Origin: Pholiota molesta
Taxonomy: Eukaryota > Basidiomycota > Agaricomycetes > Agaricales > Strophariaceae
Assembly (NCBI GenBank): GCA_014925825.1
Contig: JACGCK010000074.1
Coordinates: 160,181-224,180 of the forward strand
DNA: 64,000 nucleotides
Direction: 5' to 3'
Shown: positions 24,696 through 34,690 of the stretch, piece by piece
How the letters are laid out: each line of letters starts with the position of its first letter
How positions within the stretch are numbered: the stretch's first letter is position 1
Made by a program: the position numbers and the translations under genes
The notes under the pieces: model-generated
The model's input: only the letters and a program-made list of their open reading frames with translations
The model's database searches: none
What the model was told of the DNA's origin: nothing

Positions 24696-25271
24696 ATGCG
24701 TTTCTCTGTCACCTTCGCTTTACTCGGAATGCTCATGGCGGGAAGCCACGTACTCGCCACGCCCGAGGTACGCCTTCAGTTTCTGATAAGATGGGACTCC
24801 TGACTGACAACATTAATTTAATGCAGATGTTCGATGATTATGCTTTGGACGCTCGCGCCATTGATGCGGAGGGTCTCGACGCTCGCGATGTCTACGACAC
24901 ATACATGGATATTGGAGAGCGCGATCTATTCGACGACGATCTCGAAGATTTCTTTGCTCGAGAATATTTTGATCAGGACCTCTCGGAGCGCGACGGCTTG
25001 CAAGATCTGCTCGACTACGTGACTCGCGACGAAGACGAGAGCGCTCTACAAGCCCGATACGACTTTGATGAGCTGGAGGAGCGCCAGTTTAGCGATGACG
25101 AGGCTGAATTCATGCGCCGTGCGTATGATTTCGATGATGTTGAAGTAAGCTTCAACTTTGTGAATTGTTCAATAAGACGATGTGTTCTAAATCGTGGATT
25201 CTTTCTAGCTCGAAGCCAGGGAGCCTTTTCGTTATCGAATTGGAATTGTGGTACAACCACACAGTGGCTGA
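24696..25271 (+). CDS. Small secreted acidic protein with repeated x-Arg sites, 150 aa
   Basis: Exons are 24696-24767, 24827-25144 and 25209-25271, in frame, giving 150 aa. Exon 1 is exactly a signal peptide (MRFSVTFALLGMLMAGSHVLA). The mature part is very acidic (Asp/Glu-rich, aromatic-containing). Single Arg residues sit at intervals after Ala, Glu or Thr: DAR, DAR, GER, FAR, SER, TR, QAR, EER, one dibasic RR, and EAR. Between them are 8-20-residue acidic segments such as DVYDTYMDIGE and EYFDQDLSE. There are no cysteines after the signal peptide. Similar Arg-punctuated acidic secreted proteins occur in Agaricomycetes without known function. Possibilities include proteolytic release of peptides or a structural or ion-binding surface protein. 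The first is speculative because most sites are monobasic. Confidence 0.75.
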
Positions 25272-25540
25272 TTTCTGCAGATAGATATGTGCCGCTAAAT
25301 ATCTGTCAGAAATATAGTTTGCTGTTCACTACATGAGAACCATACTGGTAGACTCGTCTAAATTGTCCAGAACATAATCCCAATTACACCAATATACAGC
25401 CCAGGTCAAAAAAAAGAAAAGAGACAGCAGCACAGCGTACAAACAGTTACACGACGGAGACAAGGGAAGCCGTCCACAAAACTACAGTTATTTTGGATTG
25501 CCTTGTATCCATTGCAGAAGAAAGCGTGCAAGGACGGATA

Positions 25541-26414
25541 TCATTTTGGAAGGTGTTGACCACCATACATGGTCAAGCTGGGCGAAGACGAAAGGAATGC
25601 ACTTGGCGCAGGAAGGATCGACGTCTGTGTGGGATGTTGGACAACCTCAGTGGACGAATCCTCCGGATTGTCGATAAGAACGCGTTGTTTCATAAACGCA
25701 ACAAATGTTACCACTATAAGATCGATTACGTTCAGTCCTGCGGGGAAGATCTCTAAAAACGCTCGGCGCGAACGCGAGACAATGCCTAGCTTGGCACGGC
25801 GGTATCGCGCTATAGGAACTAACGAATTCCCTGGAGACTCGGATATCATCTAAAAGGCAGAGATTGGTCAAATCTGGAGATTTCTTGGCCTCTGCAACAT
25901 AAACGTACGACCGGAATGTGCGCAAACAAATGCCACTTGTATCGCTCCTCAGAGTCAGGATAGGTGAACTCCCATGAGCTAAACACTCCCCACATTCAAT
26001 CATTTGTTCGTCTTGAATACGCCAGTTGAAAACTCACTTGTCCACCGCCTCCTCCTCCGATTCTCCACGAATGTCTTCCAACATCTCCCTGTTCCTCAGC
26101 ATCGTCCGATGCGGGGGAATGTCTAAGCTGTGATTCACGGCAGATAGTTGAAGATGGCATCCCTTAGGCTGTCCCAGATACTCGATGATGCCTATTTCCG
26201 TTTCTACGTGTCCAGTGCTCATGTGGTAGCGCTCCAGGCGCTTTATGATCGTCGTCGCGGTTGTTGGCCTATGGCGTGGGGGCGAAGGCACATGGACGTC
26301 GATCAGGGAGTGAGGCATGGGGGGTGTCTCGATGGAGAAGAGAGGTACACCGTCTGGCGTCACCAGGGTTGTCGATGTCGGGTCGTTATTCACCAGACAT
26401 AGCTGCATCGACAT
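25541..26414 (-). CDS. DUF6593-type protein, 251 aa
   Basis: Exons are 26038-26414, 25909-25978 and 25541-25849. The introns are 59 bp each with GT-AG ends, and the sum is in frame. Family features as I recall them for DUF6593 are an N-terminal strand set beginning LCLVNNDPTSTTLVTPDG, a central WEFTYPDSEERYKWH (the tyrosine-Lys-Trp core), then PIARYRRAKLGIV and a C-terminal strand-helix FLEIFPAGLNVIDLIVVTF. No signal peptide or membrane helix is evident; the last hydrophobic stretch is part of the fold. The function of the family is unknown. The neighbour at 26919 is a divergent paralogue on the other strand, and another relative lies at 61357. Family assignment rests on pattern memory, not a search. 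Confidence 0.7.
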
Positions 26415-26918
26415 GTTCGGGAGCGTTGGGGACCAGGAGGACGAGGTGGCATCCAGAGTTCAGCGCGACTGTCGGGGTTCCTGATTAGGACTCACGGTTA
26501 GCTGGGCTGGGGACCTGGGGTAGAACATTCCAAAAATAGATCCGCGACTCATAAACTTGAGTGCTTCAGAATAATTGGAATGGTGATGTTAGTTTTGGAT
26601 GATCACTCATATACATCCTAGGCTCTCTAAAAATCAATCATAAAGACTGTCACTTGAAATTTGATCAAAAAATACTGACTTACAAGCGGACTCGGGCACA
26701 CCTCGGGAATGTTGTCGTTGGTGGCATTGATATAAGTACCACAACGACAGAGTCTGGCTGGTAAACTTCGATCTAGGCCTTTCACCAAGTAGAATGGACC
26801 TTCCACACATTTCAAGTCCAGAGCTCTGAGGCTTTTATGAGGCTTGCTTTCACTATGACAAGTATAAAAGACGCAATTGAAGAAGGAAGAACGTATCAAT
26901 ACGACCTCGGGTTCCATT

Positions 26919-27800
26919 ATGCGTCTCTATCTTACATCATATAACCCTGCCATCTGCAGCTATTGCACAAGAGACGGCAAGGCAGTCTACAAAGTCTCTT
27001 GCTCTTCGACTGGACTAGGGGAAACCACGGCTATGATTTGGCGCGCTCTCCCAAAGCTCGACGCCACAACGGAAGAGATGCTCTGGGCCGAGAAACACTT
27101 TGGCCACGATCCTATATTGCACCCATCCATTCCGTATTTTAACGAAGAAAACATAGACCATCCTCGGGGGTCATTCGAATTTCAGGACGATGGGATTATG
27201 TCATGGGCAGGACCTCCACCAACAGTCGATGATTACAAAAGACATTCGAGCAAGACTGAGGCTGGAGTTGGTCTTACGCACATTGCTGACATCGAGCTCC
27301 ATACCATCGCTTCTACAATTATCCGACATCTTGGAAACGAGTGGAGGGCGAGCGAATTTTTTAGGAAGGCAGGATGGAGCTGGTACGGGAGGTCAGGGAA
27401 TCTTTTCGACATGCTTTCTACTTGTCTGATATATTTGTTTTCCAGCGATCGAATTTTCGAAGGTCCTGATGGGAAAGAATACAGATGGAAGATGGGACCA
27501 TCTGTATCCGAGGCAAATAATTTTCATTATGTTAACTTGTGAAACGTTCTAAAATTTGAATCGTAGCTCTTCCTTGTCGACGGAGATCCAAAGGAAGAAA
27601 GGGAAAAGCCACACGTGCCACTCCTTGTAGCGCGCTTTTCCAGCCTGAATCCCAGTGAAAAAGCGCCCGCCTTTCTGGAGATATCTCCTGCAGGAGAGGA
27701 CATGTCAGACTGGATTCTAATTACATTCGTCTATATTGAGCTATTGAGGAACCGAAGACAGAGAAATGCTCATGTCAACAGTCCGACGCTTTCAAAGTAA
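26919..27800 (+). CDS. DUF6593-type protein, 254 aa
   Basis: Exons are 26919-27391, 27446-27503 and 27567-27800. The introns are 54 and 63 bp, and the frame is kept. Starts MRLYLTSYNPAICSYC; DGKAVYKVSC is the early strand pair, RIFEGPDGKEYRWKMGPS the core, PLLVARFSS and FLEISPAGEDMSDWILITF the C-terminal signature. Total length matches the divergent neighbour (251 aa), and the signatures align position by position, so the two probably arose by inverted duplication followed by strong divergence. An upstream in-frame Met exists at 26877, but the chosen Met begins the family pattern. Function is unknown. Confidence 0.72.
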
Positions 27801-27940
27801 AATCAAACAACAAACGACATTCTGGGCGCTTAAGTTTTGAGATTTTATATCCTTTTAATTTTTGTACTTTTATTACCCTGCTGTACTCATACGTAACTAG
27901 CCGACTTGACGAATTAATGCACTCCAGAAAATAAGTCAAG

Positions 27941-28808
27941 TTACTCCGAGGCTGATCTATCATAAAGCGACTTTGCATCCAGGTCCACATCGAGCCCCAA
28001 AGAGGGCACCCAATTATTTCCAGGGTATCTCGATACCGAAAACAGCCTTAACTTCTGGAAGTTGACATTCTTCACTGCGTTTCCGTACATATTACGCATA
28101 TCTTGGGCTGGGATCGTCTCAGGGCTTAGCTTTTTCATGAAGTACAGTACGGCACTGGCTATAGCGCCGGCAAGGGAAGCCCTTGTGAGAGGGATGAGCG
28201 GCAGTCCTATTCGCACAATGCCATAGCACGGCCACTATAAAATACGGAGAAAAAGGTTAAGAGCTCATGTTCCGCAAGCAAAGCTAGTGGGATTAATCAC
28301 TCACAACTATCCTGATATAATGCCCTCCATGGACGTTGTCGATGATGGCATCATGTCCGTTGTCCACCACCGACCACACACCATCCACTACATCCTTGAT
28401 ATACGGTCCTGGAGTACCATTCTTAGAAAACGTGACACGGAGTACATCCTCCTTCAAAGCACTAATGTCGGGCGCCTGCGGGAATCCAACCGTGACTATC
28501 CGATCTCGCCCCGAAGAAGTCGAGGGGCACAAAGACTGGTCGACCATGTGGCACCCATGCATGAGGAGTATTCCCAAATATTTTTCGCCTGGGAAGTATG
28601 CGTAAAACGGCGGTACCATCTGGAGAATAGAGCTGTCGGCTTTCACCCATTCTAAAAGTTCTGAGTGATTCTGGGCGAGGCGTATAGGCCGAAGAGGAGG
28701 GGATGGAATGATCAAGTCCGCACGTGGTGGCTGCTCAGACGCCAATTGCTGGCGATTAGGCGCGCCACTGTCCAGTAAAATTTTTTTAGCAGATCGAGAG
28801 GCGGGCAT
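27941..28808 (-). CDS. Unknown protein, about 265 aa
   Basis: Exons are 28305-28808 and 27941-28234, joined across a 70-bp GT-AG intron in frame (YIRIV to WPCYGIVRIGLP). An upstream Met at 28838 would add ten residues. The N-terminus is basic and Ser-rich. The middle has alternating strands (PFYAYFPGEKYLGILLMHGC; DRIVTVGFPQAPDISALK). A moderately hydrophobic segment, LTRASLAGAIASAVLYFM, lies near residue 185 and could be a membrane helix or a buried helix. No family was recognised. It converges with the DUF6593-type gene at 27800, leaving only about 140 bp between them. Confidence 0.55.
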
Positions 28809-29744
28809 TTGTGGGGGTGAACGTTGAACGTTGAACAACGAACCAGGCAGAATATTTACTCATTATATAGTCATTTTTTGGGCCATTGTTTGAGCCACTT
28901 GATGAGTGGCACATTGTGTGCCACTCGGTGGCACAGTGTGACTATTGCCCCCATCAATAGACATCCCTATACAACCATTCTCATTTCGAACAAACCTCGG
29001 CTTTGAGGTATAGAAAGATTTCGAAAGGTATCAAAGGTGGGTTATCAACATATTATTTAACTCCGAGTCGTCTCAAGCCACCAAATAATGGGCATACAGT
29101 GTTTTACATCCCCGTGGTTGACAAGAATACTTCATCGGTAGCGATTATGGGTAATAATAATCTCATACGCGAGAAAGAGAACCCGCATATTGGCGTTTTG
29201 TAATAGTCCAACGAGAACAGACGAAATTTTTTCATGTCGATCTGGCGAAAATTCCATCAGCTCGTAGTTTCGTCCAAAACCTGGCCCTGCAAAACGTTAA
29301 TTTGGGCGTTCTGAACGTTCGTAACGGCCTTTGTGATGCTTGATTCAGAAGTAATCATGGAACTAATTACAGCACCCCTTTCTGCTTGAATGCCTCCGAA
29401 GTCATGGTTTTCTTTGCTAATTCTGATTTAGCCAGGCTTGACTAGTTTGCATTTTGACCCGCCAGCTAAATTCAACTGTAATAGAGCCCTGATAGAGACT
29501 GCGACCAATCTGATGATGATGGAAGATATCGCAAAAGATCGAATCACACGACGGCGCGGTCCCCCCATCTGATGCTGATATCCATTGCGCAAAAGGCCTG
29601 GACACTAAAAGTATATATAACCGCTCACTCATAAAATTTTACCAGCCAGCTTTCTCACCTAAAAGTTCACGTCGTTGACACCTTCCGTTCATTTTTATCG
29701 CAGATTTTCATTCACTGTCATCAAGGGCATCTAACATCTTTCGC
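28809..29744. promoter_or_regulatory. Promoter region of CFEM-like copy A
   Basis: A TATA box (TATATATAA) lies at 29612-29620, about 126 bp before the ATG at 29746. A GC-rich element, CACACGACGGCGCGGTC, lies at about 29545-29561. Both are repeated with similar spacing upstream of copy B (33083-33091; 33017-33033), and the GC element recurs in the dead copy at 31956-31972. Further upstream, at about 28880-28935, is a cluster of inverted GTGGCAC/GTGCCAC units that can form hairpins. Confidence 0.65.
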
Positions 29745-29745
29745 C

Positions 29746-30563
29746 ATGTTGTCGAATCTCATTATCGCGGCCTGCGTCTTTATTTCTGCGATCCAACCAG
29801 GTGAGTGATTCCTTGCTTTACCATTTCGGAAATAGACCACGCCAACCTCTTCGACCGTTCTTCTTCCCACTTCAGCTATTTCGGAGCCCATCTCGCTCCC
29901 TGGCACTGGTCTGAACTTCCTGTTTAGGCGTCAAGCTACCAGTAGCGGAATCGACACCAGTGGCATCCCCACCCAATGCACAACACAGTGCCAGGCAGTA
30001 GTAGCCGCCATGGGCCCCGTACGTCCCTTCCTATCTTCTCATCCCGTTCCAAACCACACCTCCCGAATCCGCAACTACATATGCTTACCCGAACAATGTT
30101 ATCTTCCTTTCACCCGCAGAATACGACATGCGACAGCGACCCTGTAGCCTGCCTGTGCACCAACGCCCTTGCGACATCGTACCAAGCCTGCCTCACGTGC
30201 GCCGTCGCTAACGACCCCACCGACGTCCCCCAGACCCTCGCCGACGCCGACATAGCCGCCCTGATCGACGCCTGTAACACCGTCGGCACGCCTGTTACCG
30301 TCGGCGGCAGTTCCAGCTCGAGCTCAAGCAACGGCGCTGCTGCGACGCAGACCGGCGGGGCTACAACCGGAGGGACCACTACCACCGCCGCCGCCGCCGC
30401 CGGCACTACCCCTGCGCCTGCAGCAAGCAGCGGGAGCAGCACGGGTACTACGAGCGCCCCGACGACCTCGACGACCTCCAGCGCGCTGAGTCTGCGCACC
30501 AACGTAATCGGCGCGGTCTTCGCCGCATTACTAGCCGGAACGTCTTTCGTCTTCGCGGTTTAA
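29746..30563 (+). CDS. CFEM-like GPI-anchored surface protein, copy A (213 aa)
   Basis: Exons are 29746-29800, 29876-30018 and 30120-30563, in frame, 213 aa. Layout: signal peptide (MLSNLIIAACVFISAIQP), a possible Kex2 site after LFRR, an eight-cysteine domain (QCTTQC, TTCDSDPVACLC, ACLTC, DAC), a Ser/Thr/Ala/Gly-rich stalk from about residue 120, and a hydrophobic tail (GAVFAALLAGTSFVFAV) typical of GPI anchoring. The Cys pattern and the Asp between Cys3 and Cys4 agree with CFEM domains, which in some fungi bind haem. The Cys7-Cys8 spacing of 24 is longer than the classical 15-16, so CFEM-like is safer. A cell-wall or plasma-membrane surface location is inferred. It is paralogous to copy B at 33228. 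Confidence 0.8.
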
Positions 30564-30877
30564 GGCATTCTTTGGGCTACCCTTTTTATTTTTTTTATTT
30601 CGATGGGATTTGTGGTCAACCTTATGTGTATGTTGCGTCAGTGGACGTTATCGCTCGAACCGTCTGCTAGTGGGTATTATTAGGATTTACTCGTCCTCGC
30701 TCTTTGTATTACCCTGTCTTTACTAAACCATGTCACTTGCACTTCAACGCACCGCTTGAACGCCTGGTACTTAACAATTACAAGGCAAAGTGAATAACGT
30801 ACGCCACACTCGATTGCCCAATGGTCACAAAGAAATAAGTACACCGAAACGTCACAAACGACCTCAACCTCTTATAC

Positions 30878-31010
30878 AGGAGTTGGAGCGGGCGGTGGGA
30901 GCAGCACGGATACTACGAGCGCTCCAGTCCCTACGAGCTCGACGACCCTCTCCAGTGAGTCTGCGCAAGCGCATTCGGCGGATCTTTGCCGCATCTGACA
31001 CGGCGGACAT
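30878..31010 (+). pseudogene. Remnant of the 3' coding part of a CFEM-like copy
   Basis: The stretch containing gggagcagcacggatactac matches the Ser/Thr stalk and tail codons of copy B (near 33985 on) and, less well, of copy A. It continues into a degraded version of the tail-encoding sequence (gcgcattcggcggatctttg). It has no frame continuity, signal peptide or cysteine domain. It lies about 300 bp downstream of copy A and ahead of the 5' remnant at 31928, so the two pieces are not collinear parts of one gene. Confidence 0.7.
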
Positions 31011-31927
31011 TCAACTGTCAAGTCGGGCCGCCGCTTGCGCTGTTAGGTTATGCAGATATTTCCGGCAACTATGCGTTTGTTAGGTCACAATAAAAGCTGT
31101 CACGCAATTTTGTTTCTGCTCGACGCTCGTACGCACTTTCTTCCGTTCATATCAGGACGCCCTGTGCAAAAATTTGCGCCATACACCCTTCTGTTTCTTA
31201 GGACAATTATTCAGTGCATATTTAGCCCCGATTTTTTGCACATCCTACACGGAGTTCATGGCAATATATTCTATAACTAGTCCCCAAATTCGGAATTCTC
31301 GTTCCTCGAAAGATCAAGTAAACATTTAGTAGATTCCGCGTCCACCTGTTGATATTGTGAACACTCAGCAAATTTTCAACCATGCTAGAACCAATACATG
31401 ATGATATTCATGGGCTTTCATATTGACTAAGTGAGGGGTCATTATCTTTCTTTCCTTCTATAAATTTATAAATATTAGTCAATTTGTATATGTACAGCAT
31501 TAAACATATGTAATAAACGAGTCATTATATATACAGCATCTAAGATACAATGATTCGACACAAAAATTCGCCTCAGATGCAACGAAAGCTGCAAGGTATG
31601 ACATCTATACCTTTTGATCCAGTTATGATGCATAAAAAGCCGGGGACCCCGAGCCCAATTCCTAAATGAAGGTGACTAGATGAGAAGTTACAATTTCTAA
31701 ACTCTATAGATGTACGAAAGCGAGGCCGCTCACCCAGAAGCTGGACTTGAAGAAACAAAACTGCTTGAACGATAGTATGATATTCATCCGTCAAAGAGGA
31801 AAATGTGACATCTCCTAATTGTGACCGGCAACATGACATTATATAACTCATAGGTTAACTCTGTATCACATAACAGCGCAAGAAACGGCCCGAATTGACA
31901 GTTGAATGTCCGCCGTGTGAGTTCGCA
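31011..31927. other. AT-rich spacer within the CFEM-like locus
   Basis: The segment around 31440-31560 is very AT-rich. A 92-codon minus-strand frame (31573-31851) has no recognised content and is not called. No repeat was identified. Confidence 0.4.
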
Positions 31928-32042
31928 TGAGTGCTATTCTTAGACGCGTTCCCATCACAAGACGGCGCGGTCCAGGCGCGGTCTTAGGACGACTGGTGTG
32001 AATCAGGCGCCCGGATCGCGCAAAAAGTCAAAATTATATATA
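31928..32042 (+). pseudogene. Promoter remnant of a dead CFEM-like copy
   Basis: The sequence gagtgctattcttagacgcg is repeated in diverged form upstream of copy B (from 32982). It is followed by the shared GC element at 31956-31972 and then an AT-rich TATA region ending at 32040. The TATA box is interrupted by the MITE at 32043. Joining the two flanks of the MITE restores a stretch nearly identical to the TATA region and downstream ctctctcat of copy B. Confidence 0.7.
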
Positions 32043-32327
32043 CTGTACTATTTCGAATGGTTCGGCCGTCCCGTGTCCCAAGGCAAGTGGCCATGGCCGA
32101 AATCGGTCACTTGTCCCATGTCCCAACGTTCATGGCCACCGTCTGCAGGCTGTCCCAGGCAAAAAGTTGGTTTACTTTCGAAAATTTCACCTGAATTTTG
32201 AAATTGGCCGAATTTTTTGGCCGAATTTTTGGCCTCGTCCCAAGCCCTTGTCTGGGTGGCCGAAATAAAAATTTTGGCCACGGTGTCCCATGTCCCATCC
32301 CTGGCCAAATCATTCAAAATAGTACAG
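32043..32327. mobile_element. MITE with TA target-site duplication (Tc1/mariner-like)
   Basis: The 285-bp non-coding element has terminal inverted repeats: the left end reads CTGTACTATTTCGAATG and the right end, reverse-complemented, reads CTGTACTATTTTGAATG. The match extends to about 22 of 25 positions. It is flanked on both sides by TA (32041-32042 and 32328-32329), as expected for Tc1/mariner insertions. The interior has several gtccc and ggcc-type short repeats and no coding frame, so it would need a transposase in trans. The insertion lies exactly in the TATA box of a decayed promoter. Confidence 0.8.
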
Positions 32328-32342
32328 TAATCGCTCTCTCAT

Positions 32343-32834
32343 TGCGAGCGAAGCGAGCAATCATTCTCTTAGGGCTGAACCGGGCTGCAAACAAGGACAA
32401 ATATTGTTTACGAAAATGGTCCCCGTTTTGTTGTTAGCGTCATATCTCACTCGTTTGACTCTCGAAACCCCTCAAACTTACGGAGTAGCTAGGCATAGAG
32501 GTCTCATCCATGAATATGCCAAAAAATTTAGGAATTATGGCGTATTGTTTCGTCATTTTGGCTTTTGTTCCATACACTCTTTGTCTTATATCTAGGCTTT
32601 TCTGAATGTATTTGTTGAGTTTCTTTCGTATATCATATCTGCCAATGTGTCTTTTCGACCTTTTGAACTTGTTTGGGCCTCAGATGCCGGGTATGTGTGG
32701 GGTTTGAGAGTCGCATTCCATACCTGCCACTCATTGGGACGCCGGCTTCACCCGGCTTCACCCGCCGAACACCCGGGCCGGAGTCTACCTCTTGGATGGC
32801 GCAGCGAGCCTTCCCCCGCAGGAGCGGGTCCTTT
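32343..32834. mobile_element. Second insertion in the dead promoter, class unknown
   Basis: Alignment to the copy B leader is collinear up to ctctctcat at 32342 and resumes at about 32835 (ataaagttctaccagcgagc). The roughly 490 bp between have no counterpart in copies A or B. The insert starts with a short palindromic stretch (gcgagcgaagcgagc) and ends with a GC-rich part containing a direct repeat (cggcttcacc twice) and a small hairpin (cccgcaggagcggg). No coding frame or clear target duplication was seen, so the class is unknown. Confidence 0.5.
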
Positions 32835-32975
32835 ATAAAGTTCTACCAGCGAGCTTTCCCATCGAAACGTGCACACATAGTTTCCGTTCATTTTTACCGT
32901 ACGATTCCCAATCACCGTCATCACGGGCGCCTGATATTTGCTTTGAATATACTTACGCCATGTCGAGCACCGATT
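32835..32975 (+). pseudogene. 5' leader and start-codon remnant of a dead CFEM-like copy
   Basis: The sequence resembles the copy B leader (tttccgttcatttttaccg; gcctgatatttgctttgaat) through the ATG (ATGTCG at about 32959). It then loses similarity and reaches a stop within a few codons. Together with the promoter part at 31928 it forms the 5' end of a third copy with no surviving body. Confidence 0.7.
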
Positions 32976-33227
32976 TTACATGAGTGCTGTTGTTAGAGTC
33001 GTTCCCAACTTCCCATCACACGACGGCGCGGTCTCCCCATCTGATACTGATACCCATCGCGCAAAGTCCTGGAGACGAAATTTATATATAACCGCTCTCT
33101 CATAAATTCCTACAAGCCAGCTTTCCACCAGAACGTCCACGTTGTTGACACTTCCGTTCATTTTTACTGCAGATTTTCCATTCACCGCCCCAACGGCGCC
33201 TAATATTTGCTTTGAATATTTTACGCC

Positions 33228-34116
33228 ATGTCGTCAAATCTCATTATCGCGGTTTGCGTATTTATTTCTGCGATCCAGCCAGGTAGTTTTTCCTTGCACT
33301 GCCATTATGGAAACAGACCGCGCTAACCCGTTCTTTTTCTCCCCTCTGCAGTCCTTTCCGAGCCCACCTCGCTCCCTGGCGCTCGTCTGAACTTCATGTC
33401 CAAGCGCCAAGCCGACGAAATCAATCCTGACACCCTCATTCCCACCCAATGCACAACGCCGTGCCAGCCAGTACTAGATGCCGTCAGCGTACGTCCTGTC
33501 CCCTCTTCTCATCCCGTCTCCAATCCACATCCCCCGAATCCGCAATGCCACCCCGTCTGCTAACCCGCATCCTTCTATCCCTCAGACAGCGGCATGCGCC
33601 AACGACCATGTGACGTGCCTGTGTACCAGCACCCTCGCGACCGCGTTCCGCGCCTGCCTCGAGTGCGCGGTCGCCCAGGGCGCTCTCGGCGTCACCCAGG
33701 GCCTCGTAGACAGCGATATCGCCGCCCTCAACGCGGCCTGCAGCGCAGCCGGCACCCCCATCAGCATAGGCGCCAGCTCCAGCTCCCGTTCCAGTTCCAG
33801 TTCCAGTTCCAGCTCCAGTTCCAGCTCCAGCAGCACCAGCACCAGCACCAGCACCAGCACCAGCACCAGCGCTGCTGCAACACAGACTAGTGGGGGCAGC
33901 ACTGGGGGGACCGCCATCGCCGCTGCCGTCGGTAGCGAGAGCACCACCACTCCGACGCCTGACGCTGGAGCGGGCGCGGGCGGCGGGAGCAGCACGGATA
34001 CTACGAGCGCCCCGACGACCTCAGCGACCTCCAGCGCGCTGCGTCTGAGCGGCAGCATAGTTGGCGCGGTCTTCGCCGCATTATTAGCTGGCACATCTTT
34101 GGTCTTCGCGGTTTAG
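33228..34116 (+). CDS. CFEM-like GPI-anchored surface protein, copy B (240 aa)
   Basis: Exons are 33228-33282, 33352-33488 and 33586-34116, in frame, 240 aa. The architecture matches copy A: signal peptide (MSSNLIIAVCVFISAIQP), Kex2-type KR before QADE, eight cysteines (QCTTPC, AACANDHVTCLC, ACLECAV, AAC), a Ser/Thr stalk and a GPI tail (GAVFAALLAGTSLVFAV). Intron positions are identical to copy A. The Asp before Cys4 is kept (CANDHVTC). The stalk is longer because of a run of Ser then Ser-Thr codons at about 33775-33870, which is absent from copy A. It has its own TATA box at 33083-33091. Surface location is inferred; haem or iron binding is possible but untested. Confidence 0.82.
33775..33872 (+). 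repeat. Coding microsatellite (Ser and Ser-Thr codons)
   Basis: Imperfect agctcc/agttcc hexamer units run into an agcacc tandem array, encoding a Ser run followed by Ser-Thr dipeptides. The array lies in the predicted stalk of copy B. Copy A has only a short Ser run at the corresponding place, so the array is a copy-specific expansion. Confidence 0.85.
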
Positions 34117-34639
34117 AGGGTCTTTGGTTGGTCTTTGGGCTACTTACCCTTTTGATTTCTTGATTTTGACGGGATTTGTGTTCAACCTTGTGTGTATATC
34201 GTGTCAGTGGACGGTTTATCGCTTGAAGCTTCCGCTAGTTGGTATTACTGCGATTCAGTCGTCCTCGCTCTTTGTATCTCCCTGTCTTTACCAAACGATG
34301 CTACTGTAACACCCGCAAGTCGAAGAGAATAAATGTGCTCCGAAGTCACCAAAAAACACGCAATATCCATGACACGACAGCGCAAACACCCTCATCCTGT
34401 TCATACATATTACATCGGTCATGAAGCATTCGTCTCGTATCTCGTTGCGTTGCGTTTCGTTTCGTTTCGTCACAAGTACATACATCCGAATAGCAGCCCA
34501 AAACATGTAACCAAGAGCGAGAGGGAAAAAAGAGCGGAAAGACGTGGTGGCGAAAAAGGGTACAGAAATTTTGACAGATGGTAAATATGTGTATGGGATG
34601 GAGGGTGGACGAGGTGGGAATTAATGAGCGGGGTGAATT

Positions 34640-34690
34640 GGATAAGGTGAAGGGGTGGGTGGATGGATGGATGGATAGATGGTTAGGGTG
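34640..34690. repeat. Short tetranucleotide repeat
   Basis: A ggat/gatg-type tandem run (gtggatggatggatggatag) lies in the region between convergent genes, probably in a 3' UTR. Confidence 0.7.

Noticed and set aside
25647..26003. Frameshift in the DUF6593-type gene at 25541
   Set aside because: Three frames seemed to be needed, but a 59-bp GT-AG intron (25850-25908) joins the conserved parts in phase, so the gene is intact.
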